A stretch of DNA of 64,000 nucleotides from Areca catechu (lineage: Eukaryota > Streptophyta > Magnoliopsida > Arecales > Arecaceae): the NCBI GenBank assembly GCA_021397845.1, contig CM038052.1:170492182-170556181 (forward strand), read 5' to 3'. The notes below the pieces were generated by a model, which was not told the origin of the DNA, ran no database searches, and saw only the letters and a program-made list of their open reading frames with translations. The position numbers were made by a program, and so were the translations under genes. Of this stretch, positions 1 through 9,408 are shown one piece after another. Positions within the stretch are counted from its first letter, which is position 1. The number at the start of each line of letters is the position of its first letter.

Positions 1-621
1 AGACCAGATATAATGTTCAGTATATACATGTGTGCTAGATATCGGTCTGAACCTAAAGAATCACATCTTTTGGCTGTTAAGCGCATTATTAGATATCTAT
101 CTGGTACTATTAATATTGGTTTATGGTATTCTAGAAATTTATCTGCTGAATTGATTGAATATTATGATGCTGATTTTGATGGTTGTAAATTGGATAGAAA
201 GAGTACTAGTGGTACTTGCCAATTTCTTGAAATTAATTTAATCTCATGGTTTAGCAAGAAACAAACTTCAATTGCATTATCCATAGCTGAGACTGAGTAT
301 ATTGCAGTAGAAAGTTGTTGTGCTCAAATATTATGGATTAAGCAATAACTTGAAGATTTTGGAATCAAGTTGGCTAGTACACCTATTAAATATGATAATA
401 CCAATGCTATTTGCTTTACTAAGAATCATGTTCAACATTCTAGGAGTAAACATATTGAAATTAGACATCATTTTATTAGAGATCATGTTGAAAATAATGA
501 TGTTGTGGTTGAATTTATTAGTACTGAATTTCAATTAGCTGATATTTTGACTAAACCTCTTCTAAAAGATCGGTTTTGTATGATTAGAAGAGAGCTCGGG
601 ATCATTAATCTTTTTGATTAA
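1..621 (+). pseudogene. Element C pol, C-terminal part (end of reverse transcriptase and RNase H)
   Basis: The frame begins before the window. It carries the end of the Copia reverse transcriptase region (SRPDI-type motif and RYRSEPKESH) and then RNase H with YDADFDGCKLDRKST, the ETEYIA motif and SRSKHIEIRHHFIRDHV. The ADILTKPL-type tail follows and the frame ends at TAA 619-621. One in-frame TAA at 346-348 replaces a glutamine codon that is CAA in element A; element B has the same stop at the same codon. Otherwise the frame is open, so this copy is only lightly damaged here. The conserved ADFAG-type RNase H motif is altered (ADFDG). Confidence 0.9.
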
Positions 622-1075
622 ATATTTCCTATCTTTGACTCAAATCTATCATATTTGACAACAATCATGATCAATCTTTTCAAATTTTGTTAAATTTCAT
701 TGAATTATGCTTGATTTTGATCAAACCTTTAATCTCTTTATTTTTGATTTTTAAGTTGATGTGTCAACACATGGATATGTCGACACCTGAATGTGTCGAT
801 ACATTCGTGAGTCAACCCTTAAATGGCAGCAGACCGAGAATAAGGTATTTCGAAGCATTTTTCCCTCCATTTCTTCATCTCTCTCTCGAGCCAACACATG
901 ACCTAAGGTATTCCTCACTTCTCCTTCCCTCTATTTTGTGATTTAAACCCATTGATTCTTCGTTTGGAGCACTTTGTTGTTCGGATTTTGCTTCATTTTG
1001 GCCTTCCATTTAGATTTTGAGCCTTAGAAACCCTAGATTTTCATCCAAATCTTGTCCAAATCCTTATTCTAAGCA
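622..1075 (+). promoter_or_regulatory. pol-ORF2 spacer of element C with palindromic motif cluster
   Basis: This non-coding spacer holds three or four variants of the LTR palindrome between about 759 and 816 (GTGTCAACACATG, ATGTCGACACCTG, ATGTGTCGATACATT, GAGTCAAC). A possible splice donor, AAG|GTATTC, follows at 908, with pyrimidine-rich sequence after it. Elements A and B have the same arrangement before ORF2. I infer an internal promoter or leader for ORF2; the sequence alone does not prove it. Confidence 0.45.
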
Positions 1076-2431
1076 ATGGGACCCTGAAAGCAAGTAGTCT
1101 GTCACCCTCGTCAGTCCAATCAGGAGGAAGAACGAAGAACGAAGGCTGGACACGAGGCTACAGCTCCTAATCCACCTGCACGACCTCTTTTTGTAGCTTC
1201 TAGCAGGATGAGTTCGAAGACTGTCGTCAGGGGACGACGAGTGGACTTCACTTTTGTCGACCAACAGCATTTTAGGATCGGATAGTGGATTTAACAGGCT
1301 GGTTTGACATCTTTTTGCTCATTGAGCAAGAGATTTTATCCCGGGCTCATGCGAGAGTTTTATAAATCACTCGCCCGTGGGTTTGATGGATGGATGGCAT
1401 AGGTGAGAGGCCGGGATATCCCAGTTTCATCAAAGGTACTGAGTAGAGTATGGGACATTCCGATGATTGGATCAGTGGTGGACAGCTTGATGGACAGAGT
1501 GAGTGGACTCCAGTGTATCTTTGAGTCTGATATATTGTCTGAGGGAGCCACCATACCCGCATCCTGACTATCGGTGAGATGAGATTATTGCACCACATTG
1601 TCGCCCGGATACTTCTACCGAAGACCGGAGCTTTGATTACATCACTGAGCGAGAGTTGCAAGTGATGGTCTCATTAGTTCAGTGCACGCTCGTCTGCCTT
1701 CCAGTACTTATGATTCACCAGATGACAGAGGCGTCGATGAGCCAGCGACTCTACCTACCATATGGGATGGGGTTGACTGTTCTGTTCAGAGAGTACGGCA
1801 TTAGCTTTGAGGACGAGCCCTTTCGCATGCTACTTCATACTAATGTGTATGACATCAAGTCATTACACCGGATGGGTTATCATCTATTCCGAGGCCAGTG
1901 GACTCGCAAGATATCTGGTCAGGCCCAGGACAGAGCTGATGACGATGATGCTGCAGAGGAGGAGCGCATCTTCTCCAGCGAGGAAGGACCTATCGAGAGT
2001 CAGCCTGAGATAGCGGCACAGCCAGAGGTTGCATCTCAGACTAATCCTACTACTTCAGCACAGTCTCAGCCAGCTCAAGTGGAGACTCAAGATGTTTCTG
2101 ATAGCTTATTGGACAGGGTCAGACGCATTGAGATCGACATTCTGATCATTAGACAGTGTCTTGGCTGCTTCATAGCTGAGACTAGAGAGAGCCACATTGG
2201 ACTGAGTGATGGCATCTCAGCTATACTGACCACTCTATCTAGACATTCAGTGAGTACTCCAGTTGTTGATACTGCTTCACCTACTCCTGCACCTGTTGTT
2301 GATAGAGATGATGTTGATGGTGATGATGTTGATGGAGATGATGAGGAGACTGACTCCGATGGATTTGATTTTCCATATTTGACTACAGAGCCAGTGACGG
2401 AGGTGATGGCGAACTTGCCCAAGAGTCCTAC
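1076..2431 (+). pseudogene. Element C ORF2 (extra 3' ORF of Sirevirus-type element), 5' portion
   Basis: The start ATG (1076) aligns with the ORF2 starts of A (9409) and B (13911), each reading MGP followed by basic residues. The fourth codon is already TGA, and further stops and frameshifts occur before 1656. From 1656 the frame is open and holds LPYGMGLT, VYDIKSLHRMGYHL, an acidic linker, a helical RRIEIDILIIRQCLG segment and an Asp-rich stretch. The conserved part resembles what I remember as the putative plant transposon protein domain (Pfam Transposase_32), from memory only. Element A inserted after the TSD CCTAC (2427-2431), so the apparent C-terminus VDSTN is LTR sequence. The gene resumes at 24288. 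Function is unknown; Sireviruses often carry an envelope-like gene here, but I see no clear membrane protein. Confidence 0.75.
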
Positions 2432-2690
2432 TGTTGACTCCACTAATTAATTTTGATGATAAGCAAAACAGTTAAGTATAATTTGAGGACTAATGATTTG
2501 CTTTAAGTGTATTTTCAATGAAAGGATGCTCACAAAATTTGAAGAAGTCCAATTATGTTGAAGAACCAAGTTTGAATGGGATGATTGCATAAAACAAGAC
2601 TTGGACACTCAAAGAGTTGGTTGAATGGATGACCAAGGCAAGTGAAAATATGTTCCAGTACAAGTTCAGCAAATTCTGTACCTTTTTAAT

Positions 2691-3066
2691 AATGTGTCGA
2701 CTCAAGGTGTCCACACATGATATGATGTGTCGACACATGAAGATGGTGTGTCGACTCAAACCGGCACGTAGTGAAATTTCAAATGGCACAGATAATGTGT
2801 CGACACATGGACCTTATGTGTCGACTCAAGATGTCAACACATGGATCAACACATCGTTTGAGAATTTCAAGCCACAGAACTTGCAGAAGTTGAAGGAATA
2901 GTTGATGTGTCGATACACGGACCTAATGTGTCGACTCGACTGAGAATGTGTCGACTCAGCTAATTTTTTCAGAGAATCTGAATGGAACATTTTGAACTTG
3001 TGTCGACTCAAGAAGAATGTGTCGACCTGATGTGTCGATACATGAAGAGGAAGTATCGACACATGG
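2691..3066 (+). promoter_or_regulatory. Palindrome array in U3 of element A 5' LTR
   Basis: About a dozen copies of the core TGTCGAC lie in 375 bp. Full sites read CATGTGTCGACACATG or close to it (for example at 2725-2740 and 2795-2810). Half-type sites read ATGTGTCGACTCA. The array sits about 120-490 bp upstream of the TATA box, where an enhancer would be expected. Dyad symmetry suggests a dimeric binding protein; this is inference. Confidence 0.7.
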
Positions 3067-3182
3067 AGTTCTGACAACAGTAACGACTAGTTTTTTCAAG
3101 CCAGAACTCTCCTAAATGCCCTCCAACGGCTAGTTTTTCAAGCATAATTGCTAGATTTCGATTTTAGGGGCTTGGGAAGGCA

Positions 3183-3188
3183 TATAAA
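3183..3188 (+). promoter_or_regulatory. TATA box of element A 5' LTR
   Basis: TATAAA in the context GGCATATAAAGGCTCC follows the palindrome array. The 3' LTR copy is at 23415-23420. Element C has TATTTATA at the corresponding place (about 35083). Confidence 0.6.
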
Positions 3189-3492
3189 GGCTCCAAATCA
3201 AATCAAGACAACAACTATTCACAAGTATTGAATATCCAAAAGAGTTTAAAGGAAAAAGAAGAGAGAAGAGCCTTAACTCCTATTCATTCAAAGCTCAACC
3301 ACTCTCAAGCCAAGAGAAGCCTTCCAAGCATTCAAAGCTATCAAGTGCATTGAAGATCATTCAATCTTGGGCATTCGAAAGACTTCAACAAGAGCAAAGC
3401 AACACAACATCGAGCTACATCAACTTATTTGCTTTTTAGTTGAAAGCTTACATTGGTTCTTTATTTCTCTATCTTTTATCTTGTAAAGGTTA

Positions 3493-3753
3493 TTGGTTAA
3501 CCTATTGGAAAACCAAGTAAGGTTGTTGGTAAGCCTTGAAAACCAATTAAGTTAGTGGTTAGCCCACAAAACCACTAAGGTTCTTGGTTATCCCGGGAAA
3601 TCAAGGGAGGTTTTTGGTTAGCCTTGTAAAAATCAATTAGGTTCTTGGTTAGCCCGTAAAATCAAGTGAGGTTGTGACTTGTGAGCCTTGTAAAAACAAG
3701 TCGGGTTTTGATTAGTGAGCCCGAAAAACTAATCAGCTGTAATCATTGGATTA
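3493..3753 (+). repeat. Hairpin array in transcribed part of element A 5' LTR
   Basis: Eight or nine successive short inverted repeats, 31-40 bp apart, with a loop starting AGCC or similar. Examples are TTGGTT/AACCAA (3493-3516), AGTGGTT/AACCACT (3554-3576), GACTTGT/ACAAGTC (3676-3702), TGATTAGT/ACTAATCA (3709-3735) and TAATC/GATTA (3740-3753). Stems differ between units yet remain complementary. The array lies downstream of TATA, so it should be in the RNA leader. Equivalent arrays occur in the 3' LTR (23725-23985) and in elements B and C. Confidence 0.7.
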
Positions 3754-4057
3754 TAGTGAATTTTCAAGGGAATCTTGGGGAGTGGATGTAGGTGCATTGT
3801 TGGCACCGAACCACTATAAATTATTGTGTTTGTGATTGTTTATCCTCTCCCTCCTTGCTCTTTACTTTATTGCTTATTTCTTACAATTTTCGCTGCACCT
3901 TTATATCAGAGCATTGTACATTAATTTAAGTACCTTGTTGAATTGAATTGCATATCTAATCCTGTGAAGTTTGCTACTTGTTTATCAAGCTTAGCTTTAA
4001 ATTTTTTTTTAGAAACCCAATTCACTCCCCCTCTTGGGTTGTTCTCTAGGCAACAAG

Positions 4058-4069
4058 TGGTATCTGAGC
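4058..4069 (+). other. Primer-binding site of element A
   Basis: TGGTATCTGAGC lies two bases after the LTR end. It differs by one base from TGGTATCAGAGC, the initiator-Met-tRNA-complementary site usual in plant Copia elements. Element B has the unchanged version on its strand. Confidence 0.85.
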
Positions 4070-4112
4070 CTTGTTCTCAATATATAGGCTTTACCGCCTT
4101 GAGTAAAGATCT

Positions 4113-5831
4113 ATGGCAACCCTTATTGGTACTAGTGTAGTTGAGGGACAACCCTCAAACAGACCTCCATTTTTTAATGGTACAAATTACACTTATCGAA
4201 AAACTAGGATAAGAATTTATATGCATTCTATAGATTACAATTTATGGAAAGTAGTTGATAAAGGTCCTTATGTTCCTTCGGTGGTGGTTAATGGTGTTTC
4301 CATCCCAAAACTTGAAAAGGATTGGGATGAAAATGACATTAAACAATCCGAGATCAATGCTAAGGCAATGAATCTCTTGTATTGTGCATTAGATCCTAGT
4401 GAGTTCAATAGGATATCTACATGCACGTCTGCCAAAAAAATATGGGACATACTTGAAGTTACCCACGAGGGTACCGATCAAGTAAAGAACACTAAGGTCA
4501 ATATGTTAGTGCACACATATGAGATGTTCCGGATGGAATCAAATGAATCTATTACTGATATGTATACTCGTTTTACAAATATTGTAAATGCTATGAGGAG
4601 TCTTGGTAAAATCATATATAATGCTGATCTTGTGAATAAAATTCTTAAATCACTAACGACGTCATGGGATCCAAAGGTGACCGCAATTCAAGAGGCAAAA
4701 GATGTAGACAAGCTTCCACTTGAGCAGCTGCTCATGACCTATGAGCTCAACTTGAAACAGAAATCAATGGACTTGGATAAAAAGAAGAAGGGGATCGCTT
4801 TTAAATCTAATGTTCAAGAAGAATCCTCGATTGATGAGTCCGATGATGATGAAGAAGAAGAAGGTGAAGAAGCCCTCCTTGCCCGAAAATTTAGAAGATT
4901 CATGAAGAGGAAGAAATTTCCCTACAAGAATAAATTCCAATCTAAAGAAAAGGGAAAGGAAAAAGAAAAAACGAAAGAAAAGGAAAAGGAGAAGGAAGTA
5001 CCTATATGCTTCGAGTGCAAGAAGCCCGGATACTATAAATTTGATTGTCCTCTCCTCAAGAAATCAAGGAAGAAACTAAGAAAGAAAGTAATGATGGCCA
5101 TGTGGAGTGATAGTGAAGACTCCAGTTCAGAAGAAGAACAGACTGAAATTGCAAATCTCTACTTCATGGCACATCAGGATAACGAAGAGGTATGTTCCGA
5201 CTCTGAAGTTGATTTTACTTTTGATGAGCTTAGAAGTGCTTTTGAAGAATTGATGCATGATTATAAGTTAGTATTATCTGAAAATAAAAAATTAAAAAGG
5301 CATGCTAATAGTTTCTCATTAGAAAACAATTCTTTACTTAATGATGTTAGTTCTTTGAAAATTAATCTAGATGTTTTGGAAAAGAAGAATAATGCTTTAG
5401 TTATGAAAAATGAAGTTCTAAAAAGACCTAAACATGTTGTTTCTAACAATGATCTTTTAAAGAAAAACAAGGATTTGGAACTTGAAAATGAAAAATACAA
5501 AAATGAACTTGAAAAAATCAAACCTTTTGTTGATAAGTTCACCTTTAGTTCAGAAAAGCTAAATTTACTTTTGAATAATCAAAGAGCAGTCTTCAACAAG
5601 GCAGGTTTAGGATATAAACCTCAGAAGCAACAAAAGTATTTCAAAAACTTTTTTGTGCCTGCATCATCCAGTATCACTTGTTTTACTTGCAAAAAATTAG
5701 GTCATAAATCATATCAATGCAGTCTTAGAAAAATCATGTCTGTTGGTAAAATGTGGGTTCCAAAAGGAACCATTTTGAATGCTAACCCGAAAGGACCCAA
5801 GTTAGCTTGGGTACCTAAAAACAAAGCTTGA
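4113..5831 (+). CDS. Element A gag polyprotein
   Basis: An open frame of 572 residues starts MATLIGTSVVEGQ, 57 bp after the LTR. Residues 1-220 are the Copia-type gag region (FFNGTNYTYRKTR, DPSEFNRISTC, ITDMYTRFTNIVNAMRSLGK). An acidic stretch and a Lys/Glu-rich stretch follow. The first zinc knuckle, CFECKKPGYYKFDC, has its histidine replaced by tyrosine. A long heptad-like Asn/Lys/Leu coiled coil (about residues 370-480) precedes a second knuckle, CFTCKKLGHKSYQC, which is intact. It ends WVPKNKA and TGA (5829-5831). The long coiled-coil gag fits the Sirevirus lineage. It is the only uninterrupted gag or pol frame in the nest. It would form the nucleocapsid that packages the element RNA. Confidence 0.9.
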   Translation: MATLIGTSVVEGQPSNRPPFFNGTNYTYRKTRIRIYMHSIDYNLWKVVDKGPYVPSVVVNGVSIPKLEKDWDENDIKQSEINAKAMNLLYCALDPSEFNRISTCTSAKKIWDILEVTHEGTDQVKNTKVNMLVHTYEMFRMESNESITDMYTRFTNIVNAMRSLGKIIYNADLVNKILKSLTTSWDPKVTAIQEAKDVDKLPLEQLLMTYELNLKQKSMDLDKKKKGIAFKSNVQEESSIDESDDDEEEEGEEALLARKFRRFMKRKKFPYKNKFQSKEKGKEKEKTKEKEKEKEVPICFECKKPGYYKFDCPLLKKSRKKLRKKVMMAMWSDSEDSSSEEEQTEIANLYFMAHQDNEEVCSDSEVDFTFDELRSAFEELMHDYKLVLSENKKLKRHANSFSLENNSLLNDVSSLKINLDVLEKKNNALVMKNEVLKRPKHVVSNNDLLKKNKDLELENEKYKNELEKIKPFVDKFTFSSEKLNLLLNNQRAVFNKAGLGYKPQKQQKYFKNFFVPASSSITCFTCKKLGHKSYQCSLRKIMSVGKMWVPKGTILNANPKGPKLAWVPKNKA

Positions 5832-8800
5832 TCTTATTGCAGGTGTGTCTTGCAACCAAGAAAAATAAACAAATTTGGTATCTTGATAGTGGTTGCTTAA
5901 GACACATGACTGGAGATGTGAAGCAATTCACTTCTCTTGAAGCTTTGAATGGAGGGAGTGTGACCTTTGGTGATAATGGTAAAGATAAAATCATTGGAAT
6001 TGGTAAGGTTCACATAACTCCTAATAGTATTTGTAATGTACTTCTAGTAGATGGTTTGAAGCATAATTTATTAAGTATTAGTCAGTTTTGTGATAAAGGT
6101 TTTCAAGTAGTTTTCAAATCATCATATTCCATGATTTATAGTCCAGATTTAAATGAAGTACAATTCATTGGAAAAAGGCATAGAAATATATATCTTGTAG
6201 ATCTTAATGATCTATCTTTACCTAATGGAGAATGCCTTGTTGCAATGAATTCTACCAAAGAAGAGACTAGTTGGTTGTGGCATAGAAGGTTAGGGCATGC
6301 TAGTATGTACCTTATTTCAAAACTTTGCAAAAAGAATTTAGTTAGAGATTTACCTGAAATCAGTTTTGAAAAAGATAGAATTTCCCAAGCATGTAAATTT
6401 GAAAAACAAGTCAAAACTTCTTTTAAACCAAAATGATTTGTAGCTACTAGTAGACCACTTGAACTACTCCATATGGATCTCTTTGGACCAACTAGAACAT
6501 CAAGTCTAGGAGGCAAGAGATATGGATTAGTTATTGTAGATGATTTTTCGAGATTTACTTGGATTTTTTTTTTAGCACAAAAAGATGAATCTTTTTCGGT
6601 ATTCATAAAGTTTTATAGAAAAGTCTCAAACAAAAAAGGTGTTTCAGTCGTTTGTATTCGTAGTGACCATGGAACTGAATTTGAAAATCAAGATTTCAAA
6701 AACTTTTGCAATGAAAAAGGCATAGAACACAATTTCTTTGCACCTAAGATACCTCAGCAGAATGGGGTAATAGAAAGAAAAAATCACACTTTAGAAGAAA
6801 TGGCATGCACTATGCTTTGTGAAAATAATTTGCCAAGATATTTTTGGGCTGAAGCTATAAATACAGCCTGTTATGTTTTGAATCGAGTTTTGATACACCC
6901 TATTTTAAAGAAAACTCCATATGAGCTTTGAAACCAAAGAAAACCAACTTTGAAATATTTTTGAGCTTTTGGTTGTAAATGTTTTATTTTGAACAATGAA
7001 AAAGATCATCTAGGAAAGTTCGATGCCAAGTCTGATGAAGGTATCTTCTTATGATACTCTATATCAAGCAGGGCATACAGAGTATTTAACAAACGGACTT
7101 TAGTTGTAGAAAAGTCAGTACATGTTATATTTGAAGAATGTTCTAACAAGTCCTTGAGAAAGGAGGATACATTTGATGAATGTATAGGTGCTGACAAACT
7201 TCAGAAGCTAACTTTGGATGATCAAGCTCAACCAAAGAAGAGAATCAGGACAAAGGTGAGAAAGAAGATGACACTCCAGTGCATCATGATATACCTAAGG
7301 AGTGGAGGTATGCTCATGGACATCCTAAGGAATTAATCTTAGGTGATCAATCTAAAGGGGTAAGAACTAGAGCTTCTATTAGAAATGAATGTGATTACAT
7401 AGCTTTTGTATCTCAAGTAGAACCTAAATGTTTTGAAGAAGCTGAAAAAGACTCTAATTGGATCAATGCTATGCAAGAGGAACTAATACAATTTGACAGA
7501 AATAATGTTTGGATACTTGTAGAAAGACCATCTAATGTTTCTATTATTGGCACTAAATGGGTATTTAGGAATAAATTAGATGAAAATGGTTTTGTCATTA
7601 GAAATAAAGCTAGGCTAGTTGCTAAAGGCTACAATCAGGAGGAAGGGATTGACTTTGATGAAACTTTTGCCCCTATTGCTAGACTTGAAGCAATTAGACT
7701 ATTGTTAGCTTTTGCATGTTTCATGAACTTCAAATTATTTCAAATGGATGTTAAGAGTGTTTTCTTAAATGGTTTTATAAATGAAAAAGTTTTTGTTGAA
7801 CAACCACCCGGATTTGAAAATCATGCACATCTTGATCATGTTTTCAAATTGCACAAAGCACTTTATGGATTAAAGCAAGCACCTAGCATGGTATGAAAGG
7901 TTAAGCAAATTTCTTATTGAAAATAAATTTTCTAGAGAAAATGTTGACAAAACACTATTTTTGAAAAGGAAAAACAATGATTTATTGGTAGTACAAATAT
8001 ATATTGATGACATCATTTTCGATGCTACTAATGAAATTCTTTGTCAAGAGTTTGCTAAGCTTATGCAGGGTGACTTCGAGATGAGCATGATAGGAGAACT
8101 CAATTTCTTTCTCAGACTCCAGATCAAGCAAACTTCAGATGGTATCTTCATCAACCAAGCTAAGTACACAGACAAATTATTAAAAAGTTTGGGATGGAGA
8201 CTACTAAGTCAATAGGTACGCCTATGAGCCCCTCATGTAAACTAGATAAAGATGAAAATGGTAAATCTATGGATCATAAATTATATAGAGGTATGATAGG
8301 CTCTTTACTATATCTTACTGCTAGTAGACCAGATATTATGTTCAGTATTTGCATGTATGCTAGATATCAGTCTGAACCAAGGAATCACATCTTATGGCTA
8401 TTAAGCGCATAATTAGATATCTGTCTGGTACTATTAGTATTGGTTTATGGTATGCTAGAAATTCTTCTGCTGAATTGATTGGATATTCTGATGCAGACTT
8501 TGCTGATTATAAATTAGATAAAAAGAGTACTAGTGAAACTTGCCAATTTTTTGGGGATAACTTAATCTCATGGTTTAGCAAAAAACAAACTTCAGTTGCA
8601 CTATCCATAACTGAGGCTGAGTATATTGCAGCAGGAAGTTGTTGTGCTCAAATCTTGTGGATTAAGCAACAACTTGAAGACTTTGGAATCAAGTTGGCTA
8701 GAACTCCTATTAAATGTGATAACACCAGTGCTATTTGCTTGACTAAAAATCCTGTTCAACACTCTAGGAGCAAGCACATTGAAATTAGACATCACTATTT

Positions 8801-8944
8801 AGAGATCATGTTGAAAATAATGATATTTTGCTTGAATTTATATGTACTGAATTTCAATTAGCTGATATTTTAACTAAACCTCTCCTGGAAGATCGATTCT
8901 GTATGATTAGAAGAGAGCTCAGGATCATCAATCCCTTTGATTAA
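5828..8944 (+). pseudogene. Element A pol (protease, integrase, reverse transcriptase, RNase H), broken
   Basis: Domains in order: aspartic protease motif LDSG (about 5882); GAG-pre-integrase zinc region WLWHRRLGHAS (about 6274-6306); integrase core from MDLFGPT (6473) through SDHGTEFEN and PQQNGVIERKN; reverse transcriptase with KARLVAKGYNQEEGIDFDETFAP (about 7605) and YIDD (about 8000); RNase H with DADFADYKLDKKST (about 8490) and EAEYIAAGS; end at TAA 8942-8944. It is dead: in-frame stops at 6434 and 6929 (a tryptophan codon) plus others near 7052, and small deletions near 7888, 8197, 8383 and 8798 shift the frame. It starts in a different frame from gag because a T is missing after the gag stop compared with element B. 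Confidence 0.9.
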
Positions 8945-9094
8945 ATCTTTTCTTCAAATTTAACTCAAATTAGATCTATTCAACCTTATTTTTGATGAAT
9001 TGTGATTGATCATTGATGAATTGACTCAAAATACATGTTATCTCAATTGATTTTGATCATTCTATGAAATTCTAATTTTTTCAATTTTTAAGTC

Positions 9095-9155
9095 GATGTG
9101 TCGACACATCATGAGTCGACACAGCATGTGTCGACACATGCGTGAGTCAACACAT
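9095..9155 (+). promoter_or_regulatory. Palindrome cluster before ORF2 of element A
   Basis: GATGTGTCGACACATC, ATGAGTCGACACAGC, CATGTGTCGACACATG and GTGAGTCAACACATG stand in a row between the end of pol and the ORF2 start at 9409. They match the element's own LTR version (CATG arms), not that of element B. A possible splice donor AG|GTATCC follows at 9243. Confidence 0.6.
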
Positions 9156-9408
9156 GCCCGACGGGAAAAGGAGATTTTAAGGATTTATGAACCATTTTTC
9201 CCCTAAAAATCATTCTCCTTCGAGCCGACACCTTGATCCCAGGTATCCATACTGTTCATCCTCCCATTTCTTGATTTTTAACCGTGGATTTCTTGGATTT
9301 GAGACCTGGATAGCCATTTTTGTTGGATTTCCTTCTAGGTTTTAGCTCCTAAACCCTAGAAACTCCCTATTTCCACCAAAAACTTTGTCCAAACCTTGAT
9401 TTTTGACA

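Larger units (their letters stand above)
2432..4055 (+). repeat. 5' LTR of element A
   Basis: This 1624-bp LTR begins TGTTGACTCC and ends CTAGGCAACA, with inverted TGTTG/CAACA termini. In order it holds a palindrome array (2691-3066), TATAAA at 3183-3188, and a hairpin array (3493-3753). The matching 3' LTR is 22641-24287, 23 bp longer, largely because of one extra motif unit. Confidence 0.95.

Noticed and set aside
2691..3066. Regularly repeated palindromes resembling a CRISPR array
   Set aside because: Repeat core is only 10-16 bp, spacing is irregular, it lies inside retrotransposon LTRs and the genome is a plant.
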